Of a stretch of DNA of 64,000 bases, positions 25,745-34,429 are shown piece by piece; positions within the stretch are counted from its first letter, which is position 1, and every line of letters starts with the position of its first letter. The translations under genes were made by a program, and so were the position numbers. Source of the DNA: JBDTVS01 sp040007095 (GTDB taxonomy: Bacteria; Acidobacteriota; Vicinamibacteria; Vicinamibacterales; CAVVIG01); the NCBI GenBank assembly GCA_040007095.1, contig JBDTVS010000007.1, forward strand, positions 1 through 64,000. Direction: 5' to 3'. Below the pieces are notes generated by a model. That model was not told the DNA's origin, made no database searches, and worked only from the letters and a program-made list of their open reading frames with translations.

Positions 25745-26623
25745 ATGAAGCGAATATTCGGCGCGATTCTCCTGACCCTGCTGATGACCGCCCCGGCCTC
25801 GCGCATGTCGGCACAGCTGCTGAACAAAGAAGCCCCGGTCATCGTGAGCCACTATCACCTGAACGTCACCAGCGTCGCCGAGCACAAGAAGTTCTGGGTG
25901 GACACGCTCGGCGGCACCGCGATGAAGGTTGGCAGCGAAGACGTCATCAAGTTTCCGGACGTGTTCCTCTTCCTCCGGGTCCAGAAGCCGACCGGTCCGA
26001 CCCGAGGCACGGCGCTCGACCATATCGGCTTCGCCGTTCCCGACGTGCCCGCGCTCACGACCAAGATCGTGGCCAACGGCTATCAACTGACGACCGGCCG
26101 CGAGCCTGTGCCGGGCCAGGCGGCGGCCGCCGCCGCGGGCACCGCTGCGCCCTACGGACGATTCGCCTACATCCTGGGCCCCGATGGCGCGAAAGTCGAG
26201 CTGGTCACGAGCGCCGAGAAGAACGCTCCGCCCATCAAGCATCATCACGTCCACTTCATCAACAAGCAGTACGTCGAGATGCAGCAGTGGTACATGAAGG
26301 CGCTCGACGCCACGCTGCGCCCGGGCCAGACCGACTTCTTCATCGGCGCCGATCTCCCGGGCGTCGGCTACATGCTGAATTTTTTCAGGTGGGAGGGCGA
26401 CCAGAGCATCACCCACGTCGGCACGACGGGCCGCGTCTACGATCACGTCGGATTCGAAGTGAAGAATCTCGAGGCGTTCTGCAAGGCGCTCGAAGCCAAG
26501 GGCCTCAAGCTCGCGGTGCCGTACCACAAACTGCCGGCCCTCAACAACATCGGCTCCGCGTTCATCACCGACCCGTGGGGCACCTCCATCGAGCTGACCG
26601 AAGGGTTGGACAAGGTCTCATAG
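25745..26623 (+). CDS. Exported VOC (glyoxalase/bleomycin-resistance fold) protein
   Basis: 292 residues with a signal peptide (MKRIFGAILLTLLMTAPAS). The ATG at 25745 has AAGGA a few bases upstream and is preferred over a TTG at 25730. Two VOC modules are seen: SHYHLNVTSVAEHKKFWVDT to KVELVTS, and KHHHVHFINKQYVEMQQWYM to GTSIELTEG. Metal-ligand positions (first-strand His and last-strand Glu) are present in both. Export is less common for this fold. The substrate is unknown. Confidence 0.82.
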   Translation: MKRIFGAILLTLLMTAPASRMSAQLLNKEAPVIVSHYHLNVTSVAEHKKFWVDTLGGTAMKVGSEDVIKFPDVFLFLRVQKPTGPTRGTALDHIGFAVPDVPALTTKIVANGYQLTTGREPVPGQAAAAAAGTAAPYGRFAYILGPDGAKVELVTSAEKNAPPIKHHHVHFINKQYVEMQQWYMKALDATLRPGQTDFFIGADLPGVGYMLNFFRWEGDQSITHVGTTGRVYDHVGFEVKNLEAFCKALEAKGLKLAVPYHKLPALNNIGSAFITDPWGTSIELTEGLDKVS

Positions 26624-26761
26624 CCGGGAGGCAAGGATGCGGGACTCCACACGCAAGACGATTCTTCCGCAGTCGTCGTGGTCGGCGTGATGGTCGTCCT
26701 CAAGATGTTTGGGCTTCCCCCCACGGCCGTGGCAATTTCAAACTGATGTCACGACCGGCTG

Positions 26762-27319
26762 TTGAAGTGGCTTGCAAGAGCCGGCACACAGGACAGTTCA
26801 TTGCCACGTGATTTTCACTTCTGCCCCCGGTGCGCCGCACTGCTCACCATTCCCGCGCCGGCCGACGCCGCGGAGCGCCCCGTGTGCTCGGCCGGCTGCG
26901 GATTCGTGCACTACGACAACCCGCTGCCGGTCGTCGCCGCCGTGGTGGAGCACGAGGGGCTTGTCGTCCTGGCAAGAAATCGCGCGTGGCCGGAGACGTG
27001 GTATGCCCTGGTGGCCGGCTTCCTCGAGCGGGGCGAGACTGCGGAGCAGGGCGTGCTGCGCGAGGTGCAGGAAGAGTTGGGACTCTCCGCGAGCACGGCC
27101 ACGCTCATCGGCGTCTATCCGTTCCACCGCATGAACCAGGTGATCATCGCCTATCACGTCGTCGCCTCCGGCGTGATCACGCTCAACGAGGAACTGGTCG
27201 ATTACCGGCGGGTCGAGCCATCGCGCTGCGGCGCCTGGAAGGCGGGAACGGGGATCGCGCTGCGCGACTGGCTGCGCAGCCGCGGCTTCGAGCCGGAAAT
27301 GACCGAACTGCCAGGTTAG
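26762..27319 (+). CDS. Nudix hydrolase with zinc ribbon (NudC-like)
   Basis: 185 residues from a TTG at 26762; a second TTG at 26801 just before RDFHFCPRCAALL is also possible. An N-terminal zinc ribbon (CPRC then CSAGC, followed by FVHYDNPLPVV) precedes the Nudix box GFLERGETAEQGVLREVQEE, which continues LGL, with all catalytic glutamates. The layout resembles the C-terminal half of NudC, but the chain is shorter and the NudC SQPWPFPxS signature is not present, so the substrate could be NADH or another nucleoside diphosphate derivative. Confidence 0.8.
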   Translation: MKWLARAGTQDSSLPRDFHFCPRCAALLTIPAPADAAERPVCSAGCGFVHYDNPLPVVAAVVEHEGLVVLARNRAWPETWYALVAGFLERGETAEQGVLREVQEELGLSASTATLIGVYPFHRMNQVIIAYHVVASGVITLNEELVDYRRVEPSRCGAWKAGTGIALRDWLRSRGFEPEMTELPG

Positions 27320-27335
27320 GGCCTGTCAATGAATG

Positions 27336-27450
27336 TCTGGCGTCGCACCGAGACGGGCGAGGCGCCTTGCTGGCAAGGCGCGATGATCGGGAATATCGGG
27401 AGTAGTTGAGGGAAGAGCAACGCCGCCAGCGAGGATGCATCGCCCGTCGA
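27336..27450 (+). repeat. MITE-like repeat family A, copy 3 (diverged)
   Basis: Shares cgtcgcac, ggcaaggcgcgatgat, gggaatatcgggag, gagggaagagcaacgccgc and gaggatgcatcgcccg with the other copies in the same order. It is more diverged than copies 1, 2 and 4, and terminal inverted repeats are not clear. Confidence 0.65.
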
Positions 27451-27572
27451 AGGCAGACAGACTTTCACCCGGGGGCTGTTCAGGGCTCGTCAAGTTTCAC
27501 GGCCAGCGTTGGAAGTCCATCGCCTTGAGACTTCAGGCTTGACACGTATCCGGCGCATCTTGAATCGCACTC

Positions 27573-28181
27573 TCAGGACCCGTTGGCCGCCGCGTGGCGC
27601 GCGAGCCGCAGGTCGAGGTGGCGCCGAACGTCCGGCCATTCCGCGGCGAGAATGCTGTACATCACCGTGTCGCGTACGGTGCCGTCGCGGCGCACGCCCC
27701 AGTGCCGAATCACGCCGTCCTTCCTGGCGCCGAGCGCCTCGATCGCCTTCTGCGAGCGAAAGTTGAAATTGTCGGTCCGTAAGCCCACGACCTTGCACCC
27801 AAGCGTGTCGAAGGCGTGGGAGAGCAGCAGCCGCTTGCACGTCGTATTGACCCCCGTCCGCTGACGGCTGCGCGCGTACCAGGTGTAGCCGATTTCCACG
27901 CGATCGATGGCGGGCACAATGTCGTGATATCGCGTCGTGCCGATGATGGCGCCGCTCGCCACGTCGCGCACCGCCCATGGAAGCATGTGGCCATCACGCT
28001 GTCCGGTCAGCGCGGCGGCGATATACGGCTGCATCCCTCCGGGGCCAGGCACGGCGGTAAACCACAGCTCCCACAGGCGGCCGTCGGCCGCCGCAGCCTC
28101 GAGCGCAGCCTGATGGTCGGCGGTCAGCGGCTCGAGGCGGATGCCGTGCTCCTCGAGAGTGATCGGTTGCACGTCAATCAT
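27573..28181 (-). CDS. GNAT-family N-acetyltransferase (RimJ/RimL type)
   Basis: 202 residues, ATG at 28181. The chain has the order of Acetyltransf_3 proteins: RLEPLTADHQAALEAAAADG, then AIIGTTRYHDI, DRVEIGYTWY and, replacing the usual acetyl-CoA loop, SRQRTGVNTTCKRLLLSHAF, then VVGLRTDNFNFRSQKAIEAL. These resemble ribosomal-protein alanine acetyltransferases but also many unassigned members. The true substrate cannot be told. Confidence 0.82.
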   Translation of the reverse strand: MIDVQPITLEEHGIRLEPLTADHQAALEAAAADGRLWELWFTAVPGPGGMQPYIAAALTGQRDGHMLPWAVRDVASGAIIGTTRYHDIVPAIDRVEIGYTWYARSRQRTGVNTTCKRLLLSHAFDTLGCKVVGLRTDNFNFRSQKAIEALGARKDGVIRHWGVRRDGTVRDTVMYSILAAEWPDVRRHLDLRLARHAAANGS

Positions 28182-28288
28182 GTGACACGAAGAATACGCT
28201 GGCCCTGCAAAAATGATGTACAAAGGAGCCGCACAAGCGGATCGGCGTCAGATTCGCGTCCATCACGAGACGATTCAGGGAGAAACCT

Positions 28289-29632
28289 ATGCGCACTGCT
28301 GCTGTAATAGTCGTCACCTTCGCTGTTGGTGCCGGCTTCGGGATCTGGACCCAAAGCAAGCGGGGCGGTGCCGCAGCGCAGACCGCGGCGCCGGTGGCCG
28401 CGCCGGTGGCCGCGGCCTTTGCTGCCGTGCCGGGCGCGGTCGGCAGCCAGGACCTGACGGGCCCGTACGAGGTCGTCAAAGGATGGCCCAAGGACATCAG
28501 CACGCTGCCGGGCAACGAAAAGTGGACCTACGGGGCGGGACAGGGCGTGTTCGCGGAGAGCCCGAATCGCGTCTTCATGCTCTTCCGCGGCGAACTGCCC
28601 AAAATGGCGGCGCCGAAGAACACGCTGCTGCCGCAGCTGGGCCCGAGCATCAGCTTCCCCGTCGCGGGACTCTGGCGCGACGCGACCACCGCGTCGCTCC
28701 CGGGCGTCGGTGGCACCGATCAGGACACCAGGAAGTGGATGACGGCGTGGGAGGGGAAAGACGACACCATCGGGATCAAGGGTCCTCCGTACCGCACGCT
28801 CGGCGTCGACGCCAAATGGCAGCACTGCATCGTCATCGCCGACGCCAACGGCAACATCGTCGAGACCTGGGATCAATGGGACAAGCTGCTGCGGCGCCCG
28901 CATTCGGTGTACATCAGCCCGTATGACCCCGAGAAGCATGTCTGGGTGGTCGACGACAACATGCAGGTGATCTACAGATTCACCCACGACGGCAAGCAGC
29001 TCGTGCAGACGATCGGGACGCCGGAACGCGAGGGCGCCGACGGGACGCACTTCAACAGACCGACGTTCATCGACTGGCTGCCCGACGGCACGTTCTTCGT
29101 GTCCGACGGATACACGGGAACCCGCGTCGCGAAGTTCGACAAGAACGGGAAATTCCTGATGGACTGGGGCATCAAAGGCAATCCGCCCAACGAGACACGT
29201 CCCGGCTATATGAACAACGTGCACGGCGTGGCCGTGGACCCGGTGAGCCGCCGCGTGTTCGTCAACGATCGCAACAACCATCGCGTCCAGGTCTTCGACG
29301 AAAACGGCAAGTTCCTGTACGCCTGGAAAATCGACGCGGACCCCTCCAGTCTCCACCTCCTCTACATCGGGGCCGATCGGAACATCTGGACCTTCGATCG
29401 CAGCACGCACAAGCTCTTGAAGTACGACCAGCAGGGACATTTGCTGTACGCCTGGGGCACGCTCGGCTCGTTCCCGGGAGCGCTGTGGGGCGTCCACGGC
29501 ATGAGCGTGGACCAGGAAGGCAATCTCTACGTCTCCGAAGTGGACAACGGCCGCGTGCAGAAATTCAGGCCGAAGGCGGGCGCCAATCCTGACTACGTCA
29601 TGAGCAAACCGGTCGCCCGGGTGTGGAACTGA
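28289..29632 (+). CDS. Exported NHL-repeat beta-propeller protein (peptidylglycine lyase-like)
   Basis: 447 residues with an N-terminal signal/anchor (MRTAAVIVVTFAVGAGFGIW) and an Ala/Pro/Val-rich stretch. A six-bladed NHL propeller follows, with blades marked by RPHSVYISPYDPEKHVWVVD, FNRPTFIDWLPDGTFFVSDG, MNNVHGVAVDPVSRRVFVND and VHGMSVDQEGNLYVSEVDNG. The histidine/aspartate pattern resembles the amidating-lyase propeller, but no such pathway is known nearby. A ligand-binding or scaffold role is as likely. Confidence 0.78.
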   Translation: MRTAAVIVVTFAVGAGFGIWTQSKRGGAAAQTAAPVAAPVAAAFAAVPGAVGSQDLTGPYEVVKGWPKDISTLPGNEKWTYGAGQGVFAESPNRVFMLFRGELPKMAAPKNTLLPQLGPSISFPVAGLWRDATTASLPGVGGTDQDTRKWMTAWEGKDDTIGIKGPPYRTLGVDAKWQHCIVIADANGNIVETWDQWDKLLRRPHSVYISPYDPEKHVWVVDDNMQVIYRFTHDGKQLVQTIGTPEREGADGTHFNRPTFIDWLPDGTFFVSDGYTGTRVAKFDKNGKFLMDWGIKGNPPNETRPGYMNNVHGVAVDPVSRRVFVNDRNNHRVQVFDENGKFLYAWKIDADPSSLHLLYIGADRNIWTFDRSTHKLLKYDQQGHLLYAWGTLGSFPGALWGVHGMSVDQEGNLYVSEVDNGRVQKFRPKAGANPDYVMSKPVARVWN

Positions 29633-29655
29633 GCGCGGAACGGAGCATTTCTTAA

Positions 29656-29728
29656 CGAACCACAAAGAGCACGAAGACCACCAAGAAGGGAAGGGTCCTT
29701 TGTGACTCTTTGTGAGCTTTGTGGTTCG
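29656..29728. repeat. accacaaag...ctttgtggt word palindrome (family B)
   Basis: cgaaccacaaag (29656-29667) is the exact reverse complement of ctttgtggttcg (29717-29728). Between them are degenerate copies of the same words (agcacgaag, ctttgtgactctttgtgag). Transcripts would form a long imperfect hairpin. Confidence 0.75.
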
Positions 29729-29770
29729 AAAAGATTCTCCAGCCCGTGGTAAATCGGTACGGGGGTTGTC

Positions 29771-30265
29771 ATGACACGACTGTTCGGCGCAGCGCTTCTG
29801 TTCAGTGTTCTTGCGTCCGCCCATCCGCTCGCGCAAACGAACAATCGTGGTAAGGGCGACAAGGTTGCAGCCAAGCCGGTCGTCGAGGTCAGCCTGCCTC
29901 AGCAGATTCTTGATCTCGAGGCGAAGCGCATCGCGGCCATGGTCAAGAAGGACATCCCGGCACTCGACGCCCTTCTCGCCGACGATCTCTCCTACACGCA
30001 TTCGGGTGGCACGATTGATACCAAGGCCAGCTTCCTGACCCTGATCAAGGAGCGGGGCCGCTATCAGGGGATCGACTACTTGAACAACCAGGTCAGCGTC
30101 TGGAGCGACAACACCGCCATGGTTCGAGGCCTGGCGCAGATCAGGCTGGAGGGGACGGCGCCGTATTCGGTCCTCTTCGTGGATGTCTGGTCGCTCCACA
30201 ATGGCGCCTGGAAGATGGTCGCGTGGCAGGCCACCCGGGTCGCTGAAAGAACTGCGGCGCGGTGA
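29771..30265 (+). CDS. Exported SnoaL/DUF4440-like NTF2-fold protein
   Basis: 164 residues with a signal peptide (MTRLFGAALLFSVLASAHPLAQ). The domain (ILDLEAKRIAAMVKKDIPAL, DDLSYTHSGGTIDTKASFL, WKMVAWQATRV) is a clear NTF2-like DUF4440 fold. Such proteins are often orphan enzymes or binding proteins; residues specific for an activity are not recognisable. Confidence 0.78.
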   Translation: MTRLFGAALLFSVLASAHPLAQTNNRGKGDKVAAKPVVEVSLPQQILDLEAKRIAAMVKKDIPALDALLADDLSYTHSGGTIDTKASFLTLIKERGRYQGIDYLNNQVSVWSDNTAMVRGLAQIRLEGTAPYSVLFVDVWSLHNGAWKMVAWQATRVAERTAAR

Positions 30266-30274
30266 CGTGACCCT

Positions 30275-31621
30275 TCACGCTTGACGCCGGGCGGCGAGGA
30301 CGCGATCGACCATCTCCCCGCAGAGGCCGAGATAGTTCGCCGGATCGACCAGCCAGGCCAACTCGTCGCGCCCCAGATGCGCCGCGATCTCGTCGTGTTC
30401 CGCCAGCAGATCCAGGAACGGACGACGGGTGGCGATGACCTGCCGGCAGATGTCGTAGACCAGGTCGTGCGCACGCTGCCGGCCGAGTGCGGGCCCCAGA
30501 CGCATCATCACCGCCTCCGACACGATGAGTCCCCCCGTCAGATCGAGGTTCCTGCGCATCCGGTCGGCGTCGACCTGGAGCCCGCCGACCAGAAACCGCG
30601 TTTGCGCGAGCGCACCGGCCGAGAGCTGAAAGATCGCCGGCACGGCGATCCACTCGATCTCCCAGGGGCCGGTGGACCGCTCGTGATCCTCGACCATCGC
30701 GTCGAGCAGGGCGGCCACGTGCTGCCGCACCATGGCGGTGCAGGCATGGATGTAGTTCGACGAGATCGGATTGCGCTTCTGGGGCATGGTGCTGGAAGAA
30801 CCGCGGCCGTCGGCGAAAGGCTCGTAGACCTCCTCGACCTCGGTCTGCATCATCAGCTTCACGTCCATCGAGATTTTTCCCAACGTGCCGGTCACGAGAC
30901 CGAGAAAGCAGCCGGCCTCGGCGACGCGATCGCGCATCGTGTGCCAGGCAATGTCCGGCTGTCCGAGCCCGAGCTCCTCGCACAGCGCGGCCTGAACCTT
31001 GAGGCCCTCAGCGCCGAGCGAGGAGAGATTGCCGGCGGCGCCGCCAAACTCGCCCACGAGCACGCGTGGGCGCAGCTCGCGCAGGCGGGCCAGATGCCGC
31101 TCGAAGCCGGCCAGCAGCACGGCCATCTTGTAGCCGAACGTGATCGGGACGGCCTGCTGCAGATTGCTGCGGGCGGCCATCGGGGTGTCGCGGTACCGCT
31201 CCGCGAGGCCGGCCAGCGACGCCGCGATGGCGCGCAGGTCCTCTTCCACCAGTGCGAGCGCGGCGCGGATCTGCAGGATCGTCGCCGTATCGGTGATGTC
31301 CTGGGTGGTGGCGCCCCAATGACACCATTCACCCAGTCCGCCGCGGCAGAGCGCCACAAGCTGCTGCACCACGGGGAGCACCGGGTAGCCGATGCGTTCG
31401 GTCTGGGTCTTCAGCCGCGCAAAGTCGAGCTCGTCGGCGTGGCAGTGACGAACGATCTCGTCAGCCGCGTCGGTCGGAATGATGCCCAGGCGGGCCTGCA
31501 CGCGCGCCAGCGCCGCCTCGATATCGAGGTAATACTGCACCCGCGCCTCGTCGGAAAAGATGCGACGCATCGCCGCGGTGCCGAAAATATCGCCAAACAT
31601 TTCAGAGCCGGTTGCAGGCAT
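30275..31621 (-). CDS. Fumarase/aspartase superfamily lyase, PcaB-like (or PurB-like)
   Basis: 448 residues. The superfamily signature is GSSSTMPQKRNPISSNYIHA; WCHWGATTQDITDTATILQI and PMAARSNLQQAVPITFGYKM are typical of 3-carboxy-cis,cis-muconate cycloisomerase and close relatives of adenylosuccinate lyase. The C-terminal third (LGRQRAHDLVYDICRQVIAT) fits the C-terminal ADSL/PcaB domain. No protocatechuate genes are nearby, so PcaB function is not supported by context; a purine or other lyase role remains possible. Confidence 0.82.
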   Translation of the reverse strand: MPATGSEMFGDIFGTAAMRRIFSDEARVQYYLDIEAALARVQARLGIIPTDAADEIVRHCHADELDFARLKTQTERIGYPVLPVVQQLVALCRGGLGEWCHWGATTQDITDTATILQIRAALALVEEDLRAIAASLAGLAERYRDTPMAARSNLQQAVPITFGYKMAVLLAGFERHLARLRELRPRVLVGEFGGAAGNLSSLGAEGLKVQAALCEELGLGQPDIAWHTMRDRVAEAGCFLGLVTGTLGKISMDVKLMMQTEVEEVYEPFADGRGSSSTMPQKRNPISSNYIHACTAMVRQHVAALLDAMVEDHERSTGPWEIEWIAVPAIFQLSAGALAQTRFLVGGLQVDADRMRRNLDLTGGLIVSEAVMMRLGPALGRQRAHDLVYDICRQVIATRRPFLDLLAEHDEIAAHLGRDELAWLVDPANYLGLCGEMVDRVLAARRQA

Positions 31622-31696
31622 GGTTGTCGTCCTGTTCGAGCCGCGCGAGAAGGCGGGCTATACGGTATTCTTGCGCAGGCCACGAGGTCCACCAGT

Positions 31697-32587
31697 ATGC
31701 AACGAGGCACGATGAGACACCCACACGTCAACGGCGCCGCAGTGCTGGCGACGATGCTCGCGCTTCTGCTCGGCGGGCCGGGGCTGCTGGCGCCCGCCAA
31801 CGCTCAATCCCGGCCGCAGGTGCAGTCCGTTCGGCTGTACGTCTTCGACTGCGGCGTGCTCAAACGCGGCGAGCCGACATCGTATGGGCTGACGCGCAGC
31901 CAGGTAGGATCCACCGACTTTTCCGACCCGTGTTACCTGGTCGTCCATCCCCGCGGGACCATGTTGTGGGACGTGGGCATCATTCCGGACGACCAGATCA
32001 CGCCCGGCGGCGTCGAGCAACCGGTCGCCAAAGGCATCAATACCGCAAAGAGAACCTTGCGGAGCCAATTGCAGGAAGTCGGATATGGCCCCGCGGACAT
32101 CACCTATCTCGCCATCTCGCACGGACACGCCGACCACGTCGCCAATGCGAACGAATACGCCCGATCGACCGTGCTCATCCAAAGCAGGGAGTGGGATTTC
32201 ATCTTCAGCGAGGCACAGCGGAAAGAGCCCTTCTTCTCCACCTACAGCGGGCTGAAGGACAGCAGGACGATCAAGCTGAACGGCCGGCACGACGTCTTCG
32301 GCGATGGCACCGTCGTGCTGGAATCGACGCCCGGACACACACCCGGGCATCAGTCGCTGTTTCTGAAGCTCGCGAGGACCGGCCCGATCATCCTGACCGG
32401 CGACCTGTATCACTATCCCGCGGAACGCACCTTGAAGACCTTCCGGGCCGAAGACAACATCGAACAGACCCGCGTCTCGCGCGCTGCAATTGACGACCTG
32501 CTGCGGAAGACGGGCGCACAGCTGTGGATCCAACACGACATCCTCACGAATGCCACGCTGAAGAAGTCGCCCCAGTACTACGACTAG
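31697..32587 (+). CDS. Exported metallo-beta-lactamase-fold hydrolase (lactonase-like)
   Basis: 296 residues from the ATG at 31697; a second ATG at 31712 has GAGG closer to it. A signal peptide ends near LLAPANAQ. The metal site motif SHGHADHVAN matches HxHxDH; TPGHTPGHQS and TGDLYHYP supply the other ligands. The layout resembles AttM/AiiA-type N-acyl homoserine lactonases, and periplasmic members degrade lactones or related esters. No quorum-sensing genes are seen here, so the natural substrate is open. Confidence 0.82.
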   Translation: MQRGTMRHPHVNGAAVLATMLALLLGGPGLLAPANAQSRPQVQSVRLYVFDCGVLKRGEPTSYGLTRSQVGSTDFSDPCYLVVHPRGTMLWDVGIIPDDQITPGGVEQPVAKGINTAKRTLRSQLQEVGYGPADITYLAISHGHADHVANANEYARSTVLIQSREWDFIFSEAQRKEPFFSTYSGLKDSRTIKLNGRHDVFGDGTVVLESTPGHTPGHQSLFLKLARTGPIILTGDLYHYPAERTLKTFRAEDNIEQTRVSRAAIDDLLRKTGAQLWIQHDILTNATLKKSPQYYD

Positions 32588-32826
32588 CGCGCCTGGAGCG
32601 CAAGCGCCGTGAGCGTCAGCCCGGCTGGCGTCAGCACCCACTGCCGTCCGTCGAGCATGTAGGTCACGGCCGCCGCGCCCCAGAGCGGAGCGCCGGTCTG
32701 AAAGCGCCACAGGCCTTTTCCTGTCGCCGCCTCGAACGCCTGGAAGTACCCCTCGTTGTCGCCGATGAAAAGCAGGCCCGACCGGAGCTTGCCGGTTTCC
32801 CGGTCGAGCGTGTCCGCGATGCACTA
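32584..32826 (-). pseudogene. C-terminal remnant of a PQQ-dependent quinoprotein dehydrogenase
   Basis: Reading the minus strand gives TGKLRSGLLFIGDNEGYFQA, then FEAATGKGLWRFQTGAPLWG and AAAVTYMLDGRQWVLTPAG before a TAG. This is the last propeller blade region of a PQQ alcohol dehydrogenase. There is no start codon and an in-frame stop lies directly upstream (about 32827). The rest of the gene is gone. Its last bases overlap the stop of the lactonase-like gene. Confidence 0.65.
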
Positions 32827-32955
32827 AGATGATCGGCTGGCTCTATAGCACACGGGCAGGGGCGAGCGCCTTACGCAAAACAGACAACTGCCTTACAGAA
32901 CGCCCCATCCGTAAGGACCTCGTTGTATAAGAAGATGGGGGTGGCCTTTCGCCTG

Positions 32956-32986
32956 AGCCATTCGGCCATTCAGCCATCAGTCATGA
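32956..32986. repeat. Degenerate gccatt/cagccat word repeat (family E, reversed)
   Basis: agccattcggccattcagccatcagtcatg; same words on the opposite strand as 14687-14725. It lies just upstream of the choice-of-anchor lipoprotein gene. Confidence 0.55.
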
Positions 32987-33002
32987 TAAATCCGGCCTCC
33001 TA

Positions 33003-33818
33003 ATGATGAACATGCTGCCTCGCGAGTCGTACTTGGAGTTGCACCGTCTCCCTTTCATTTTCCCGGCCGACACTCGAAAAGGACGCGCCAGTCGCCTCCC
33101 GATCGTGCTGGCGGGTCTGCTCGCGGTGTTCGGCTCGGCGTGCGGCGGCAGTTCGTCCACCAGCCCGACAACAACGACCACAACGACAACGCCGCCCAAC
33201 GGACCGGCGGTCACCTTCACCCCAGCGATTTTGACCTTCACCACGGCGAATTCAAGCGTTCCCCAGACAGTCACGCTCACCAATAGCGGCACGGCCGATC
33301 TCGTCATCAGTAGCGTCGTGGCGAGCGGCAACTTCACGGAAACCGACAACTGCGTGACCACCCTCGCCGTGGGGGCCACGTGCACCATCACCGTGACATT
33401 CGTCCCGTTGAACACCGGCTCAACCGGCGGTGTCACCATCACGGACAACGCGTCGACAAGTCCTCAAACCCTGTCGCTGGCGGGTCCCAACGTGACGTCC
33501 CCGGCTGACGCGTTCTCGCCGACGAGCCTCACGTTTGCCACGCAACGCGTGGGGACCGCCAGCGCGCCTCAAACGGTCACCCTGAGTAATCCGGTGAACG
33601 GCCTGTCGGCGCCGCTGACGATCTCGAGCATCGTGACCGTCGGCGACTTCGCCATCGCGAGCAATACCTGCGGAGGATCTCTGGCCGCCGGCACGAGCTG
33701 CACGATCGGCGTCACATTCAAACCGACCGCAGCTGGCCCGGTCAGCGGCCTGCTCGCCGTTTTCGACAACGCGCCGAACACTCAACGCGGCGTCACGCTC
33801 AGCGGCACTGGGCAATAG
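33003..33818 (+). CDS. Choice-of-anchor D (HYDIN/ASPM-like) lipoprotein
   Basis: 271 residues. A lipobox-like FGSACGG ends the N-terminal hydrophobic segment IVLAGLLAVFGSACG, which follows an unusually long basic N-region. After a threonine run (encoded by an aca/acg repeat) come two immunoglobulin-like modules: SVPQTVTLTNSGTADLVIS to CTITVTFVPL, and SAPQTVTLSNPVNGLSAPL to CTIGVTFKP. This is the ASPM-SPD-2-Hydin/choice-of-anchor D type common in acidobacterial surface proteins. The role is presumably adhesion or structural. Confidence 0.78.
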   Translation: MMNMLPRESYLELHRLPFIFPADTRKGRASRLPIVLAGLLAVFGSACGGSSSTSPTTTTTTTTPPNGPAVTFTPAILTFTTANSSVPQTVTLTNSGTADLVISSVVASGNFTETDNCVTTLAVGATCTITVTFVPLNTGSTGGVTITDNASTSPQTLSLAGPNVTSPADAFSPTSLTFATQRVGTASAPQTVTLSNPVNGLSAPLTISSIVTVGDFAIASNTCGGSLAAGTSCTIGVTFKPTAAGPVSGLLAVFDNAPNTQRGVTLSGTGQ

Positions 33819-33838
33819 TTGACCACCAAGGGGAATGC

Positions 33839-34414
33839 ATGGCCGGCCTGATTGAAGCAATCAGCATCAAGCGGAAGATGTTCTTCGAATTCGAGGACGC
33901 GCCGTACCACTGCCTCGAAGTCGACGTCTCCCGGCCCACCGCGCGGGGCGGACAAACGCTGGTGCGCATCAAGATGCGCAACCTGCTGACCCGCGCCGTG
34001 CTCGACAAGACATTCAAGGCGGGCGACAAGTTCAAGGAACCGGACCTCGTGGTGATTTCTGCGGCGTACCTGTACGCGGGCGGCGACGAATACCACTTCA
34101 TGGACCAGGAGAGCTTCGAGACCATCACGCTGGGCGCAGACATCCTGGGCGACGATCGCCTGCTGCTCGTCGACAACGTGATGGTCCAGATTCAGAAGTT
34201 CAACGGCAACCCGATCGGCCTCCAGTTCCCGCCCCACGTGGAGCTGACCGTCACCTACACGGAGCCGACCACTCGAGGCGACACCGCCAGCGGCAGCGTG
34301 ACCAAGGCCGCCACGCTCGAGACCGGCATGGAAATCCGCGTGCCGCTGTTCATCAAGGAAGGCGAGAAGGTGAAGGTCCACACCGAAACGCGAGAGTTCG
34401 CCGGACGGGCGTAG
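33839..34414 (+). CDS. efpL: Elongation factor P-like protein, EfpL/YeiP type
   Basis: 191 residues, ATG with AGGGG just upstream. The three EF-P beta-barrel domains are complete, ending PLFIKEGEKVKVHTETREFAGRA. The loop that in EF-P carries the modified Lys/Arg in PGKG reads here SRPTARGGQTLVRIKMRN; the SPTARG pattern is that of E. coli YeiP (EfpL), which uses an unmodified arginine loop to relieve ribosome stalling. This is the reason for calling EfpL rather than Efp. It works at the ribosomal E site. Confidence 0.82.
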   Translation: MAGLIEAISIKRKMFFEFEDAPYHCLEVDVSRPTARGGQTLVRIKMRNLLTRAVLDKTFKAGDKFKEPDLVVISAAYLYAGGDEYHFMDQESFETITLGADILGDDRLLLVDNVMVQIQKFNGNPIGLQFPPHVELTVTYTEPTTRGDTASGSVTKAATLETGMEIRVPLFIKEGEKVKVHTETREFAGRA

Positions 34415-34429
34415 CCGCCCGTGGTGAAA

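Noticed and set aside
28178..30199. Long minus-strand frame opposite the NHL and NTF2-like genes
   Set aside because: No conserved motif; the plus-strand genes have signal peptides and recognisable domains.
30281..31696. Upstream extension of the lactonase-like frame by about 470 codons
   Set aside because: Antisense to the PcaB-like lyase gene; the signal peptide directly after the ATG at 31697 marks the true start.
33160..33200. acaacgacaaccacaacg tandem, possible microsatellite or start of a repeat array
   Set aside because: It encodes the threonine linker of the choice-of-anchor lipoprotein and is too short and degenerate for a CRISPR or VNTR call.
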